Origin: Micromonospora sp. MW-13 | GTDB taxonomy: Bacteria; Actinomycetota; Actinomycetes; Mycobacteriales; Micromonosporaceae | DNA: 64,000 nucleotides | Assembly: GCF_003434305.1 (NCBI RefSeq) | Contig: NZ_QKKX01000056.1 | Span: 18,960 to 82,959, forward strand | Reading direction: 5' to 3' | In this document: positions 9,942 through 17,501 of the stretch, piece by piece | Numbering within the stretch: the stretch's first letter is position 1 | Layout: every line of letters begins with the position of its first letter | Translations under genes and position numbers: made by a program | Notes under the pieces: model-generated | Databases searched by the model: none | Told to the model about the DNA's origin: nothing | The model's input: the letters and a program-made list of their open reading frames with translations, nothing else

Positions 9942-10836
9942 GCGCCGGCGCCGGCCTGCGCCGGCGCTGGCGCAGCACCGCCACCAGCAGCGCCACGGGC
10001 ACGCCCAGCGCCACCACGAACGGCAGCAGCGCGCCCAGCACGGTGAGCAGCACGCCCAGCGAGGCGACGAACGCGTTCCAGCCGCCGCGCAGCCCCACCA
10101 GGAAGCCGGTCTCGGCCTCCTCCTTCTCGGAGGAGGTTTCGGCGTCCGCCCCGACCAGGGTGAGGGTGATGGTGGAGAGCGCGGTCAGGTCGGCCAGCCG
10201 GCGCTTCTTCGCCTCCAGCGAGGCGAGGTCGGCCTCCCGCCGGGCCACCTCGCTCTCCAGCCTGACCAGGTCGTCGAGCGAGCTGGCCCGGGCCAGCAGC
10301 TTTCGGCCGCTCTCCACCCGGGCCCGCTGGGTGGTGATCCGGGCGTCCAGGTCGACGGTCTCCTCGGTCTTGTCCTCGGTACGGATCGACCGGTGCTCCT
10401 GCTGCCCCAGTTTCGCCAGCTCCTCCACCACGGGGGTGAACCGCTCCGCCGGGACCCGCAGCTCCAACTCCGCCCGCGCGGTCCGGCCGGTGCTGTTGCG
10501 CTCGTCGCCGCCGACGAACCCGCCGGCCGAGGTGGCGGCCGTGACGGCGGACCGGGCGGCGCCGTCCACATCGTCCACCCGGACCCGGATGTCTCCGGTG
10601 TAGACGATGGACCGCTGGTCCACCCGCAGGTCCGGCGACCCGCCCCCGGTGCCGGCCTTCGCCCCTGCCGCTCCCGCCTCCGCCAGGGGCACGCCGGCCG
10701 GCGCCGCCTTGTCCGGCGCGGAGGCGGCCGAGTCCTCCGAGGCCTGCCCGCCGCGGAGACCGCTGCATCCGCCCACCGCCAGCAGAGCCGCCAGCCCCAC
10801 CGCGGTCAGCAGTCCACCTCTTGCGCGTCTGTCCAT
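9898..10836 (-). CDS. DUF4349 domain lipoprotein
   Basis: 312-residue predicted lipoprotein. The signal peptide ends in the lipobox AVGGC (Cys24), followed by an Ala/Gly/Pro-rich linker, a beta-rich DUF4349 region (SIVYTGDIRVRVDDV...), a long helical coiled-coil stretch (about 150-235) and a C-terminal transmembrane segment (about 265-295) ending in an Arg-rich cytoplasmic tail. Function is not established for the family. ATG 10836 has an AAGGGGAGCGGG ribosome-binding region. The stop lies inside the convergent M20 gene, so transcripts overlap tail to tail. Confidence 0.85.
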   Translation of the reverse strand: MDRRARGGLLTAVGLAALLAVGGCSGLRGGQASEDSAASAPDKAAPAGVPLAEAGAAGAKAGTGGGSPDLRVDQRSIVYTGDIRVRVDDVDGAARSAVTAATSAGGFVGGDERNSTGRTARAELELRVPAERFTPVVEELAKLGQQEHRSIRTEDKTEETVDLDARITTQRARVESGRKLLARASSLDDLVRLESEVARREADLASLEAKKRRLADLTALSTITLTLVGADAETSSEKEEAETGFLVGLRGGWNAFVASLGVLLTVLGALLPFVVALGVPVALLVAVLRQRRRRPAPALSESPPVPVARSAP

Positions 10837-10949
10837 TCCCGCTCCCCTTCTTCTGGCCATCGGGCGATACGTCAGACGTGGCGCGGCGGCCCTCGGGTTC
10901 CGGCAGACTGCGCTCAGGGATGTCACGATTCGATAATCAGGGGGTCATG

Positions 10950-11579
10950 ATGCAGCTCACCAAGTACGCCCACTCCTGCGTGCGGGTCGAGCACGACGGC
11001 GGGGTGCTGGTCGTCGACCCGGGCGGGTTCAGCGACCCGGCGGCGCTGGACGGGGCGGACGCGGTGCTGATCACCCACGAGCACCCCGACCACCTGGACG
11101 TCGCGGCGGTCACCCGGCAGCTCGACCGCCGGCCGTTCCGCCTCCACGGCCCGGCCTCGCTGTCCGGCGTCCTCGGCGACGCGGCCGAGGTGCTGGAGCC
11201 GGTCGCCCCCGGGCAGTCGTTCACCGCGGCCGGCGTGCCGGTCCGGGCGTACGGCGGGCGGCACGCCGTCATCCACCCGGACATCCCCGTGGTGGACAAT
11301 CTGGGGTACCTGCTCAACGATGTGGTCTACCACCCCGGCGACTCGCTGGTGGTGCCGGAGGATGTCCAGGTGGACACCCTGTTCGCGCCGATCCACGCCC
11401 CCTGGTCGAAGTTCTCCGAGGTGGTCGACTTCATCCGCGCGGTCGCCCCGCGCCGCGCCTTCGCCGCGCACGACGGGCTGCTCAACGACAACGGCCTGGC
11501 GGTGCTGAACCGCCAGTTCACGGCGCTGTCCAAGACCGACTACCAGCGCCTCGAGCCGGGCAGCCGGCTCGACGTCTGA
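10950..11579 (+). CDS. MBL-fold metal-dependent hydrolase (UlaG-like)
   Basis: 209-residue metallo-beta-lactamase-fold hydrolase of the small UlaG/YtkL-like group. The metal motif THEHPDH lies at residues 42-48, with further candidate ligands in GGRHAVIHPD, YHPGDS and AAHDG. The substrate is unknown. Two adjacent ATGs (10947, 10950) follow CAGGGGG; spacing favours 10950. It is the first gene of a run with the genes at 11584 and 12528 (gaps of 4 and 5 bases). Confidence 0.85.
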   Translation: MQLTKYAHSCVRVEHDGGVLVVDPGGFSDPAALDGADAVLITHEHPDHLDVAAVTRQLDRRPFRLHGPASLSGVLGDAAEVLEPVAPGQSFTAAGVPVRAYGGRHAVIHPDIPVVDNLGYLLNDVVYHPGDSLVVPEDVQVDTLFAPIHAPWSKFSEVVDFIRAVAPRRAFAAHDGLLNDNGLAVLNRQFTALSKTDYQRLEPGSRLDV

Positions 11580-11583
11580 CCCG

Positions 11584-12522
11584 GTGCCACCCCCTCGGGA
11601 CCTGGTCCGACGGCTCTACGAGGAGCCGCCGGACCGGTTCGTCGCCACCCGCGACGCGGCCGTCGCCGAGGCCCGGCGGGCCGGCGACCCGGCCACGGCC
11701 CGGGAGATCGCCCGGCTGCGCCGCCCGACCGTGGCCGCCTGGCTGGTCAACCTGCTCGCCATCCGGTGCCCCGAACTCGTCGCCGACCTGGGCCAGCTCG
11801 CCGAGGCGCTGCGCGTGGCCCAGCGCGACCTGCGCGGCCCCCGGCTGCGGGAACTCTCCGCCCAGCGGCGGGCGGTGGTCGCGGCGCTGGTGGCCGAGGT
11901 GCGCCGGCTGGCGGCCGACGCCGAGGGCGGCCCGCCGGGCGGGAAACTGCCCCTGGCCGAGGTGGAGGCGACGCTCAACGCCGCGCTGTCCGACACCGAG
12001 GTCGCCGAACAGGTGCGTACCGGCCGGCTGCTGCGCGCCGCCAGCTACGCCGGCTTCGGCGAGGTGCCCCGCCCCCAACTGCGGCTGGTCACCGGTGACG
12101 AGGAGCCCGCACCGGCCGCCCCGGACCGGGCCGCCGGCCGGGACCGGACGCGGCGGGAACGTGACGAGCGGGCGGCGGACCGCGCCGCCCGGGCCGAGCG
12201 GGTCCGGCAGCGCCGGGCGCTGGAACGGGAACTGGCGAAGGCGCGTACCGACCAGGGCCGGGCCGAGGCGGAACTGGCCGGCGCGGCGGACGCCGAGCAC
12301 GGCGGTGCCGAGGAACTGGCCGACATCGAGCGGTCGCTGGCCGAGCTGGAACGGCGGCGGGCCGAGGCCGAGCAGGAGCTGAGCCGGCGGAGGCTGGCCC
12401 GGCGGGCGGCGGAACGGGCCGCCACCGCCGCCCGCCGGCGCACCGGCGAGGTCGAGGGGGCGATCGAGGCGATCGACGCCGAAGAGGGGACTGCCGCCGG
12501 AAGCGACGGCGGGGGAGACTGA
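11584..12522 (+). CDS. Conserved hypothetical coiled-coil protein
   Basis: 312 residues, not assigned to a named family. The N-terminal 160 residues are helical with PPPRDLVRRLYEEPPDRF and RRPTVAAWLVNLLA. The C-terminal half is extremely rich in Arg, Glu and Ala with heptad-like charged repeats, predicting a long coiled coil. There is no signal peptide or membrane segment. The GTG start lies four bases after the MBL stop, so it is translated from the same mRNA. A scaffolding or nucleic-acid-associated role is only a guess. Confidence 0.75.
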   Translation: MPPPRDLVRRLYEEPPDRFVATRDAAVAEARRAGDPATAREIARLRRPTVAAWLVNLLAIRCPELVADLGQLAEALRVAQRDLRGPRLRELSAQRRAVVAALVAEVRRLAADAEGGPPGGKLPLAEVEATLNAALSDTEVAEQVRTGRLLRAASYAGFGEVPRPQLRLVTGDEEPAPAAPDRAAGRDRTRRERDERAADRAARAERVRQRRALERELAKARTDQGRAEAELAGAADAEHGGAEELADIERSLAELERRRAEAEQELSRRRLARRAAERAATAARRRTGEVEGAIEAIDAEEGTAAGSDGGGD

Positions 12523-12527
12523 TTCCG

Positions 12528-13304
12528 ATGACGCCGGAGCAGGTCGCCGCCGCGAGCAAGCCGTTCGTGCTGGAGCTCGGCGAAGCGTTCACCCGCTGCC
12601 CCGGCACCCTGCGCCGGGCCCGCCTGCTGGGCATTTCCGGCTGGGCGTTCTACATCACCGGCCGGGCCGGGGCGCTGGGCGACGTCCGGGCCCCGACGGT
12701 GGCCGCCGCCCTCGGCTTCATCGCCCCGGACGCCGTCGCCGACGGCTGGGACGGCGCCGCCCGGGTGATCCGCCCGCTGGAGGTGGCCGCCGCGAACCTC
12801 GCCGAGTGCTGCCGCTGGGGCGACGAGCACCTCGCCGCCCTGCCCGGGGTGCACCGGCTGGGCGGGTTGCTGCGCCGGGTGGTCGACGCGGCGGACGCCA
12901 GCGGCATGCCGCTGTTCGCCGCCTGGCGGGCCATGCCGCCACCGGAGGACTCCCCGGCCGCCCGGGCCGCCGTCGGGCTGCTGCTGCTGCGCGAGCACTT
13001 CGCCGGGGCGTACCTGATGGCGGTGCGGGCCGGCGGGATGACCCCGCTGGAGGCGGTGCTGGCCGGGCCGGAGGGCGAGGCCGGCGCGCTGGCCTGCGGC
13101 TGGCCGCCGCCGTACCCCCGGGTCGGTCCCCTGGTGCGGCGGCGGTTGTGGGCGGAGGCGATGACCGACCGGCTGGTCGCCACGGGCTTCCGCGTCCTCG
13201 CCCCCGGCGAGGGCGCCGAACTGCTGGACCTGCTGGCCACCGCCCGTGCGCAGGTGCAGGGACGGCCCACCCAGCGAGATCCCGACCGGCCGGGGCGGGG
13301 ATAA
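12528..13304 (+). CDS. SCO6745/SalK-like family protein
   Basis: 258-residue all-helical soluble protein resembling the actinobacterial SCO6745 (SalK/EvbL) family of unknown function. Supporting features are the N-terminal helical region leading to LLGISGWAFYITGRAGALGD, AALGFIAPDAV, and LLREHFAGAYLMAVRAGGMTPLEA. No catalytic motif is recognisable. Starts with ATG five bases after the preceding stop, completing a three-gene operon with the MBL hydrolase. Family assignment is from memory of sequence style and is moderate. Confidence 0.6.
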   Translation: MTPEQVAAASKPFVLELGEAFTRCPGTLRRARLLGISGWAFYITGRAGALGDVRAPTVAAALGFIAPDAVADGWDGAARVIRPLEVAAANLAECCRWGDEHLAALPGVHRLGGLLRRVVDAADASGMPLFAAWRAMPPPEDSPAARAAVGLLLLREHFAGAYLMAVRAGGMTPLEAVLAGPEGEAGALACGWPPPYPRVGPLVRRRLWAEAMTDRLVATGFRVLAPGEGAELLDLLATARAQVQGRPTQRDPDRPGRG

Positions 13305-13345
13305 ATGGGCGGCGGCGGGCGGTGGGCTGCTGCCAGGATCGCCGG

Positions 13346-14308
13346 ATGACCCTTCCCGTTGGCTGGAGCGCCCGCCGCCCCACCCTCGACGACGTGCCGG
13401 CGATCCTTGCGGTGGTGCACGCCGCCGACACCTTCGCGATCGGCCACCCCGACTTCGACGCCGAGGACGTCGAGGCCGCGCTGACCGCCCCCTTCGTCGA
13501 CCCGGCGCTCGACTCCTGGCTGGTCGGTGACCACGACGGGAGGGTCGTCGGGTGGACCGTGGTGGACAACCCGAGCGGGGTGGGCCGGGAGTTCGTCGAC
13601 GTCTACGTCGACCCGGTGCGCGCCGAGGCCGCGCGCGTCCCACTGCTCACCCGGATGCTGGGCCGGGTCGCCGAGCGGGCCGCCGAGCGGGGCCTGTCCG
13701 CGCTGACCGTCCGCACCGCCGCCTTCGCGCCGGAGACCCGGTGGGTGGCGGAGCTGGCCGAGGCCGGCTTCACCCGGGCGAAACGGTACGTGCGGATGAG
13801 CCGGACACTGACGGGCCTGCCCGCCGAGCCGCCGTGCCCGCCCGGGGTGACGATCCGCCCGCTGCACGTCGGGGACGAGGCCGACCTGCGCCTGTTCCAC
13901 CGGATCTTCGACACGGCGTTCCGGGACACCTCGGACTACGAGCCGGTCGGGTACGAGCAGTGGCGGGAGCACCTGCCCCCGTACGTCAGGACCTGGGACG
14001 AGTGGTTCGTCGCCGAGGTCGACGGGGTGCCGGCCGGCGCGTTGCAGTCGTCCGACCAGGCGTTGGAGCAGGACCAGGGGTGGGTCCGCACCCTGTCGGT
14101 GCTGCCGGCGTACCGGCGACACGGGGTGGGCGCCGCGCTGCTGCGGCGGGCCTTCACGGTCTACGCCGCCAAGGGCAGGCGGTCCGCCGGCCTGGGCGTC
14201 GACCTGGCCAACCCGACCTCTCCGGCGACGCTCTACCGCTCCGTGGGGCTGGACGAGGTGCGGTGGACCGACATGTACGAGCGGGTGGTTCCGGCGGTCG
14301 GTGTGTGA
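13346..14308 (+). CDS. Tandem GNAT N-acetyltransferase
   Basis: 320 residues with two GNAT folds: a degenerate N-terminal copy (about 1-155) and a catalytic-looking C-terminal copy (about 165-320) with the acetyl-CoA loop VLPAYRRHGVGAALL. The arrangement resembles mycothiol synthase MshD, but MshD-specific blocks are not evident and the acceptor is unknown. ATG 13346 is six bases after CAGGAT (13334-13339), a -10-like hexamer, so leaderless expression is likely. It is convergent with the GGCT-fold gene. Confidence 0.85.
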   Translation: MTLPVGWSARRPTLDDVPAILAVVHAADTFAIGHPDFDAEDVEAALTAPFVDPALDSWLVGDHDGRVVGWTVVDNPSGVGREFVDVYVDPVRAEAARVPLLTRMLGRVAERAAERGLSALTVRTAAFAPETRWVAELAEAGFTRAKRYVRMSRTLTGLPAEPPCPPGVTIRPLHVGDEADLRLFHRIFDTAFRDTSDYEPVGYEQWREHLPPYVRTWDEWFVAEVDGVPAGALQSSDQALEQDQGWVRTLSVLPAYRRHGVGAALLRRAFTVYAAKGRRSAGLGVDLANPTSPATLYRSVGLDEVRWTDMYERVVPAVGV

Positions 14309-14381
14309 CCGGAGCCGCCCGCCGGGGGGCGCTCCGCGCGCCGCCACCCACCCGGAGCAGACTGGGGGCGTGGTAGACGCG

Positions 14382-14837
14382 CTACGCCGACGCGGTGCCG
14401 GTGGGGCGGGACCGCAGCTCGCTGACGTAGTCGTCGGGCGCGCCCGCCTTCTCGGCGGCGTTGGCGATCTCCGACAGGTACCACGCCGTCGGCAGGCCGC
14501 CCTCGTACCCGTCGAAGACGTAGACCCAGGCGGTCACGTCCCCGTCGAGGGTCGAGACCCGGACGTGCAGCTTGCGGTACGTCCCGGAGGTCACCCCCTC
14601 GATCTCGTCGAGCTGGGCGGCGTCGTAGGGGTTGATGTCGTAGAGCGCCACGAACACCCGGTCGCCGGGGGACTCGACGACGGTGCTGACCGCGCCCTCC
14701 CAGCCGATGACGCCCTCGCCCGCGAAGGTGAGCCGCCAGCCTTCCAGCCAGCCGATGCCCACCATCGGCGAGTGCGGACAGTAGGCACGCATCCGGGCGG
14801 GGTCCAGGTTTGAGCCGTAGGCGGCGTAATGACGCAC
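14382..14837 (-). CDS. Gamma-glutamylcyclotransferase (AIG2)-fold protein
   Basis: 151-residue small enzyme of the GGCT/AIG2 superfamily, with substrate-binding YGSNL at residues 7-11, the expected beta-strand GDRVFVALYDI and EIEGV. Members cyclise gamma-glutamyl amino acids to 5-oxoproline or act on related amines; the specific substrate cannot be read. The GTG at 14837 lies seven bases after TATCGT (14845-14850, reverse strand): leaderless. Divergent from lpdA. Confidence 0.8.
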   Translation of the reverse strand: MRHYAAYGSNLDPARMRAYCPHSPMVGIGWLEGWRLTFAGEGVIGWEGAVSTVVESPGDRVFVALYDINPYDAAQLDEIEGVTSGTYRKLHVRVSTLDGDVTAWVYVFDGYEGGLPTAWYLSEIANAAEKAGAPDDYVSELRSRPTGTASA

Positions 14838-14881
14838 GGCGATGACGATAGCCCGACGGACGGGTGGGGGAGAATACGACG

Positions 14882-14941
14882 GTGCGTGTCGGACGCGTCG
14901 GGGAGAAGAAAGTCACTGTGAGCATGGACGAGGGGCGATAG
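14882..14941 (+). CDS. Possible 19-codon leader ORF before lpdA
   Basis: GTG at 14882 opens VRVGRVGEKKVTVSMDEGR, ending in TAG two bases before the lpdA GTG. GAGAAT (14870-14875) is six bases upstream, the distance seen for leaderless genes here, although its first base is not T. It could be a real upstream ORF or simply part of the lpdA leader. Confidence 0.3.
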   Translation: MRVGRVGEKKVTVSMDEGR

Positions 14942-14943
14942 CT

Positions 14944-16347
14944 GTGAGCCAGATCGTGATCATCGGCGGGGGGCCGGCCGGGTACGAGGCGGCCCTGGTC
15001 GCCGCCCAGCTGGACGCTGATGTCACCGTGGTGGAGGCCGACGGGGCCGGCGGCGCCTGCGTGCTGTCCGACTGCGTCCCGTCCAAGACCTTCATCGCCA
15101 GCTCGGAGGTGGTCACCGGGTACCGGGACACCGAGGAGTTCGGGGTGCACTCCGACGGGCTGGAGGCGGTCACCGTCGACGCCCAGACGGTGCACGAGCG
15201 GGTCAAGCGGCTCGCCCTTCACCAGTCCGCCGACATCCACGCCAAGCTGTTGAAGGCCGGCGTCACCTTCGTGGCCGGCACCGCCCGGCTCGGCGAGGAC
15301 ACGCTCGGTCACACCCACCGGGTCGTCGTCACCCCGGCCGACGGGGCCGAGGAGTACTCGATCGCCGCGTCGACCGTGCTGGTCGCCACGGGCGCCACCC
15401 CGCGCCAGCTCCCCACCGCCGTGCCCGACGGCGAGCGGATCCTCACCTGGCGGCAGGTGTACGACCTGCCCGAGCTGCCCGAGCACCTGATCGTGGTCGG
15501 CTCGGGCGTCACCGGCGCCGAGTTCGCCAGCGCGTACCTGGCCATGGGGGTGGAGGTCACCCTGGTCTCCAGCCGGGACCGGGTGATGCCGCACGAGGAC
15601 GCCGACGCCGCGATGGCGATCGAGCGGGTCTTCCGCTCTCGGGGGATGACCATCCTCAACAACTCCCGCGCCGAGGGTGTCCGGCGGACCGCCGACGGGG
15701 TGGAGGTGGAGCTGGCCGACGGCCGGCTGGTGCAGGGCTCGCACGCGCTGATCGCCGTCGGGTCGATCCCCAACACGGCCGGCCTGGGCCTTGGCGAGTA
15801 CGGCGTCGAGCTGGCCCGGGGCGGCTACGTCACCGTCGACCGGGTGTCCCGGACCAACGTCCCCGGCATCTACGCCGCCGGCGACTGCACCGGGGTGCTG
15901 CCGCTGGCCAGCGTGGCCGCCATGCAGGGCCGGATCGCGATGTGGCACACGCTCGGCGAGGCGGTCCGGCCGCTGCGGCTGCGTACGGTCGCGGCGAACG
16001 TCTTCACCGACCCGGAGCTGGCCACCGTCGGCGTCTCCCAGGACGAGGTGGACGCCGGCAAGACGCCCGCCCGCCAGGTGATGCTCCCGCTGTCGGGCAA
16101 CGCCCGGGCGAAGATGGACGACCTGGCCGACGGCTTCGTCAAGCTGTTCTGCCGCCCGGCCAGCGGCCAGGTGATCGGCGGCGTGGTGGTCGCCCCCAAG
16201 GCCAGCGAGCTGATCCTGCCGATCACCCTGGCGGTGGAGAACAACCTCACGGTCAACGAGCTGGCCCAGACCATCACGATCTACCCGAGTCTGTCGGGCT
16301 CCATCACGGAGGCGGCCCGCCAGCTCATGCTGCACGAGCTGGAGTAG
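14944..16347 (+). CDS. lpdA: NAD(P)H-quinone dehydrogenase, flavoprotein disulfide reductase family (LpdA-type)
   Basis: 467-residue flavoprotein related to lipoamide dehydrogenase. The FAD-binding GGGPAG starts at residue 8, the CX4C pair is in CVLSDCVPSK, the NAD(P) loop is GSGVTGAEFA, and the second FAD motif is IYAAGDC. The C-terminal catalytic His-Glu block is altered: where lipoamide dehydrogenase has HPTLSE this protein has YPSLSGS, as in the mycobacterial LpdA (Rv3303c) group that reduces quinones. GTG 14944 was chosen because the Rossmann motif begins immediately after it. Confidence 0.85.
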   Translation: MSQIVIIGGGPAGYEAALVAAQLDADVTVVEADGAGGACVLSDCVPSKTFIASSEVVTGYRDTEEFGVHSDGLEAVTVDAQTVHERVKRLALHQSADIHAKLLKAGVTFVAGTARLGEDTLGHTHRVVVTPADGAEEYSIAASTVLVATGATPRQLPTAVPDGERILTWRQVYDLPELPEHLIVVGSGVTGAEFASAYLAMGVEVTLVSSRDRVMPHEDADAAMAIERVFRSRGMTILNNSRAEGVRRTADGVEVELADGRLVQGSHALIAVGSIPNTAGLGLGEYGVELARGGYVTVDRVSRTNVPGIYAAGDCTGVLPLASVAAMQGRIAMWHTLGEAVRPLRLRTVAANVFTDPELATVGVSQDEVDAGKTPARQVMLPLSGNARAKMDDLADGFVKLFCRPASGQVIGGVVVAPKASELILPITLAVENNLTVNELAQTITIYPSLSGSITEAARQLMLHELE

Positions 16348-16351
16348 GGGG

Positions 16352-16960
16352 TCAGTCCGTCGGTGTCTCGTGGCGGGCGGTGAGGGCCGTCATCGCCCAG
16401 CCGGCGGCGGCGAAGCCGGCCGCCGCCGCGCCGGCGATCACCAACAGTTGCCACGCCGACTCGGTCAGCGCCGTGCCGCCCAGGTGCCCGACCAGCGCAC
16501 CGTACGTGGCCCAGCCGGCCGCCGCCACCGCCTCGTAGGCCAGGAAGAGCCGGTACGGGTACCGGCTGCGGCCGGCGGCGAAGCAGGCGGCCATCCGGCC
16601 GCCCGGCACGAACCGGCAGAGCAGGATCACCAGCGGGCCGGGCCGGCGCAGTCCCCGGGTCATCCGGCCGGCCATCCGGCGGGCCCGGCTCGGCTCGGCG
16701 TTCCGGGCCGGCCGGCGGTCCGGTGCTCCCCGGCCGAGCAGGTAGCAGGCCAGATCGCCGGCGAAGACGCCGAGCGCGCCGACCCCGATGGTCAGCGGGA
16801 GGCTCAGCCCGCCGTACACGGTGAGCGCCCCACCGGTGATCATCACGGCCTGGGTGGGGATGACCGGCACGAACGCGTCGACCGCCAGCAGCCCGAGCAG
16901 CGCCAGGTACGCCCACAGCGGTGATGTCACGTGGGTGAGTAGCTCAAGCACGACTGCCAC
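16352..16960 (-). CDS. DedA/VTT-domain membrane protein
   Basis: 202-residue integral membrane protein of the DedA (SNARE-associated/VTT) family; members are implicated in phospholipid scrambling and membrane homeostasis. The central motif region around CRFVPGGRMAACFAAGRSRY is the family's F/Y-R-xxPxxR-like block. Five or six hydrophobic segments are visible, including PVIPTQAVMITGGAL. The GTG start at 16960 follows GGCGAG; a second GTG three codons later is possible. Its stop is four bases from the convergent lpdA stop. Confidence 0.82.
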   Translation of the reverse strand: MAVVLELLTHVTSPLWAYLALLGLLAVDAFVPVIPTQAVMITGGALTVYGGLSLPLTIGVGALGVFAGDLACYLLGRGAPDRRPARNAEPSRARRMAGRMTRGLRRPGPLVILLCRFVPGGRMAACFAAGRSRYPYRLFLAYEAVAAAGWATYGALVGHLGGTALTESAWQLLVIAGAAAAGFAAAGWAMTALTARHETPTD

Positions 16961-17341
16961 CTCGCCGGGCCCGGCTGATCGGGTGCCCCGAGCCTGCCGG
17001 TGTGGCGGGCGTCACCGGCACCCACCCCGGCCGGTGGTGACCACCGACCCGGCGGCGCCGCCGGCCCGGCGCGGCCTCGGCGTGCGGGCCGAGCCGGGCG
17101 GCGGATCGGCGGCGGGCGGCGTACCGTTGTCGGCGCGCGGCCCCGGGCGCGTCGGGCCCCCCGTTTCCGACGACCGGGCCGCCGCGGGCCGCCGGCAGGT
17201 CCCGTGCCGGCGGCCCGCTCCTGCGCCGCGCGCCCGCCGGCCCGCCCGGAGTGCGGGTGTTGACCCGGCTGGGCACCACGTCATGCGGCCCGCGCAGCCG
17301 GCGGGGCCCGAAATCGGATGCGTGCCAGCCCGCCGCCGGTC
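16961..17341. other. Non-coding interval upstream of the ThrRS attenuator
   Basis: 381 GC-rich bases between divergent dedA and the threonine leader. I see no coding bias. It holds a TACCGT hexamer at 17122 without a following start codon, and a strong hairpin at 17184-17218. Confidence 0.5.
17184..17218. terminator. Strong hairpin of unclear role
   Basis: Perfect 14-bp inverted repeat (17184-17197 with 17205-17218, 7-base loop) about 125 bases upstream of the leader promoter; it may terminate readthrough or belong to an upstream transcript. Confidence 0.5.
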
Positions 17342-17347
17342 TACCGT
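17342..17347 (+). promoter_or_regulatory. -10 element TACCGT for the thr leader transcript
   Basis: TACCGT six bases before the leader-peptide ATG, the same hexamer and spacing as other leaderless starts in this window. Confidence 0.55.
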
Positions 17348-17353
17348 CTGCGC

Positions 17354-17407
17354 ATGCGCAGCGCGGTACGGACCACGACGCCGGGGAACCCCGGCGCGCC
17401 GCACTGA
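17354..17407 (+). CDS. Threonine leader peptide (17 aa) of ThrRS attenuator
   Basis: Short ORF reading MRSAVRTTTPGNPGAPH and ending in TGA. Three consecutive Thr codons (ACC ACG ACG, 17372-17380) sit directly before a GCCGGGG/CCCCGGC hairpin (17379-17396) whose distal arm can alternatively pair with the CCGGGG of the terminator stem at 17420-17452. The layout is that of a classical ribosome-mediated attenuator: stalling at Thr codons when Thr-tRNA is scarce would mask the first arm, free the second to form an antiterminator and allow transcription of the ThrRS gene. It starts leaderless after TACCGT. Confidence 0.72.
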   Translation: MRSAVRTTTPGNPGAPH

Positions 17408-17419
17408 CGTCACCGTCAT

Positions 17420-17452
17420 CGAGGCCCCGGGGCGAACCGCCCCGGGGCCTCG
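17420..17452 (+). terminator. Attenuator terminator before ThrRS paralogue
   Basis: 15-bp uninterrupted stem (17420-17434 with 17438-17452) closing a 3-base loop, 12 bases after the leader stop and 49 bases before the ThrRS ATG. Its ascending arm contains CCCCGGGG, complementary to the second leader arm (17389-17395). The downstream sequence is not T-rich, which is usual in high-G+C actinobacteria. Confidence 0.7.
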
Positions 17453-17501
17453 CGGCGTTCCGGGCCAGGTCGCCTCCGGGTCGTACCCGAGGGAGAGCGA
17501 C

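Noticed and set aside
14233..16335. 700-codon frame antisense to lpdA
   Set aside because: Antisense shadow created by GC bias; lpdA on the other strand has all catalytic motifs.
17342..17501. T-box riboswitch upstream of the ThrRS gene
   Set aside because: No T-box consensus, specifier stem or antiterminator bulge seen; the short Thr-codon leader with nested hairpins fits ribosome-mediated attenuation better.
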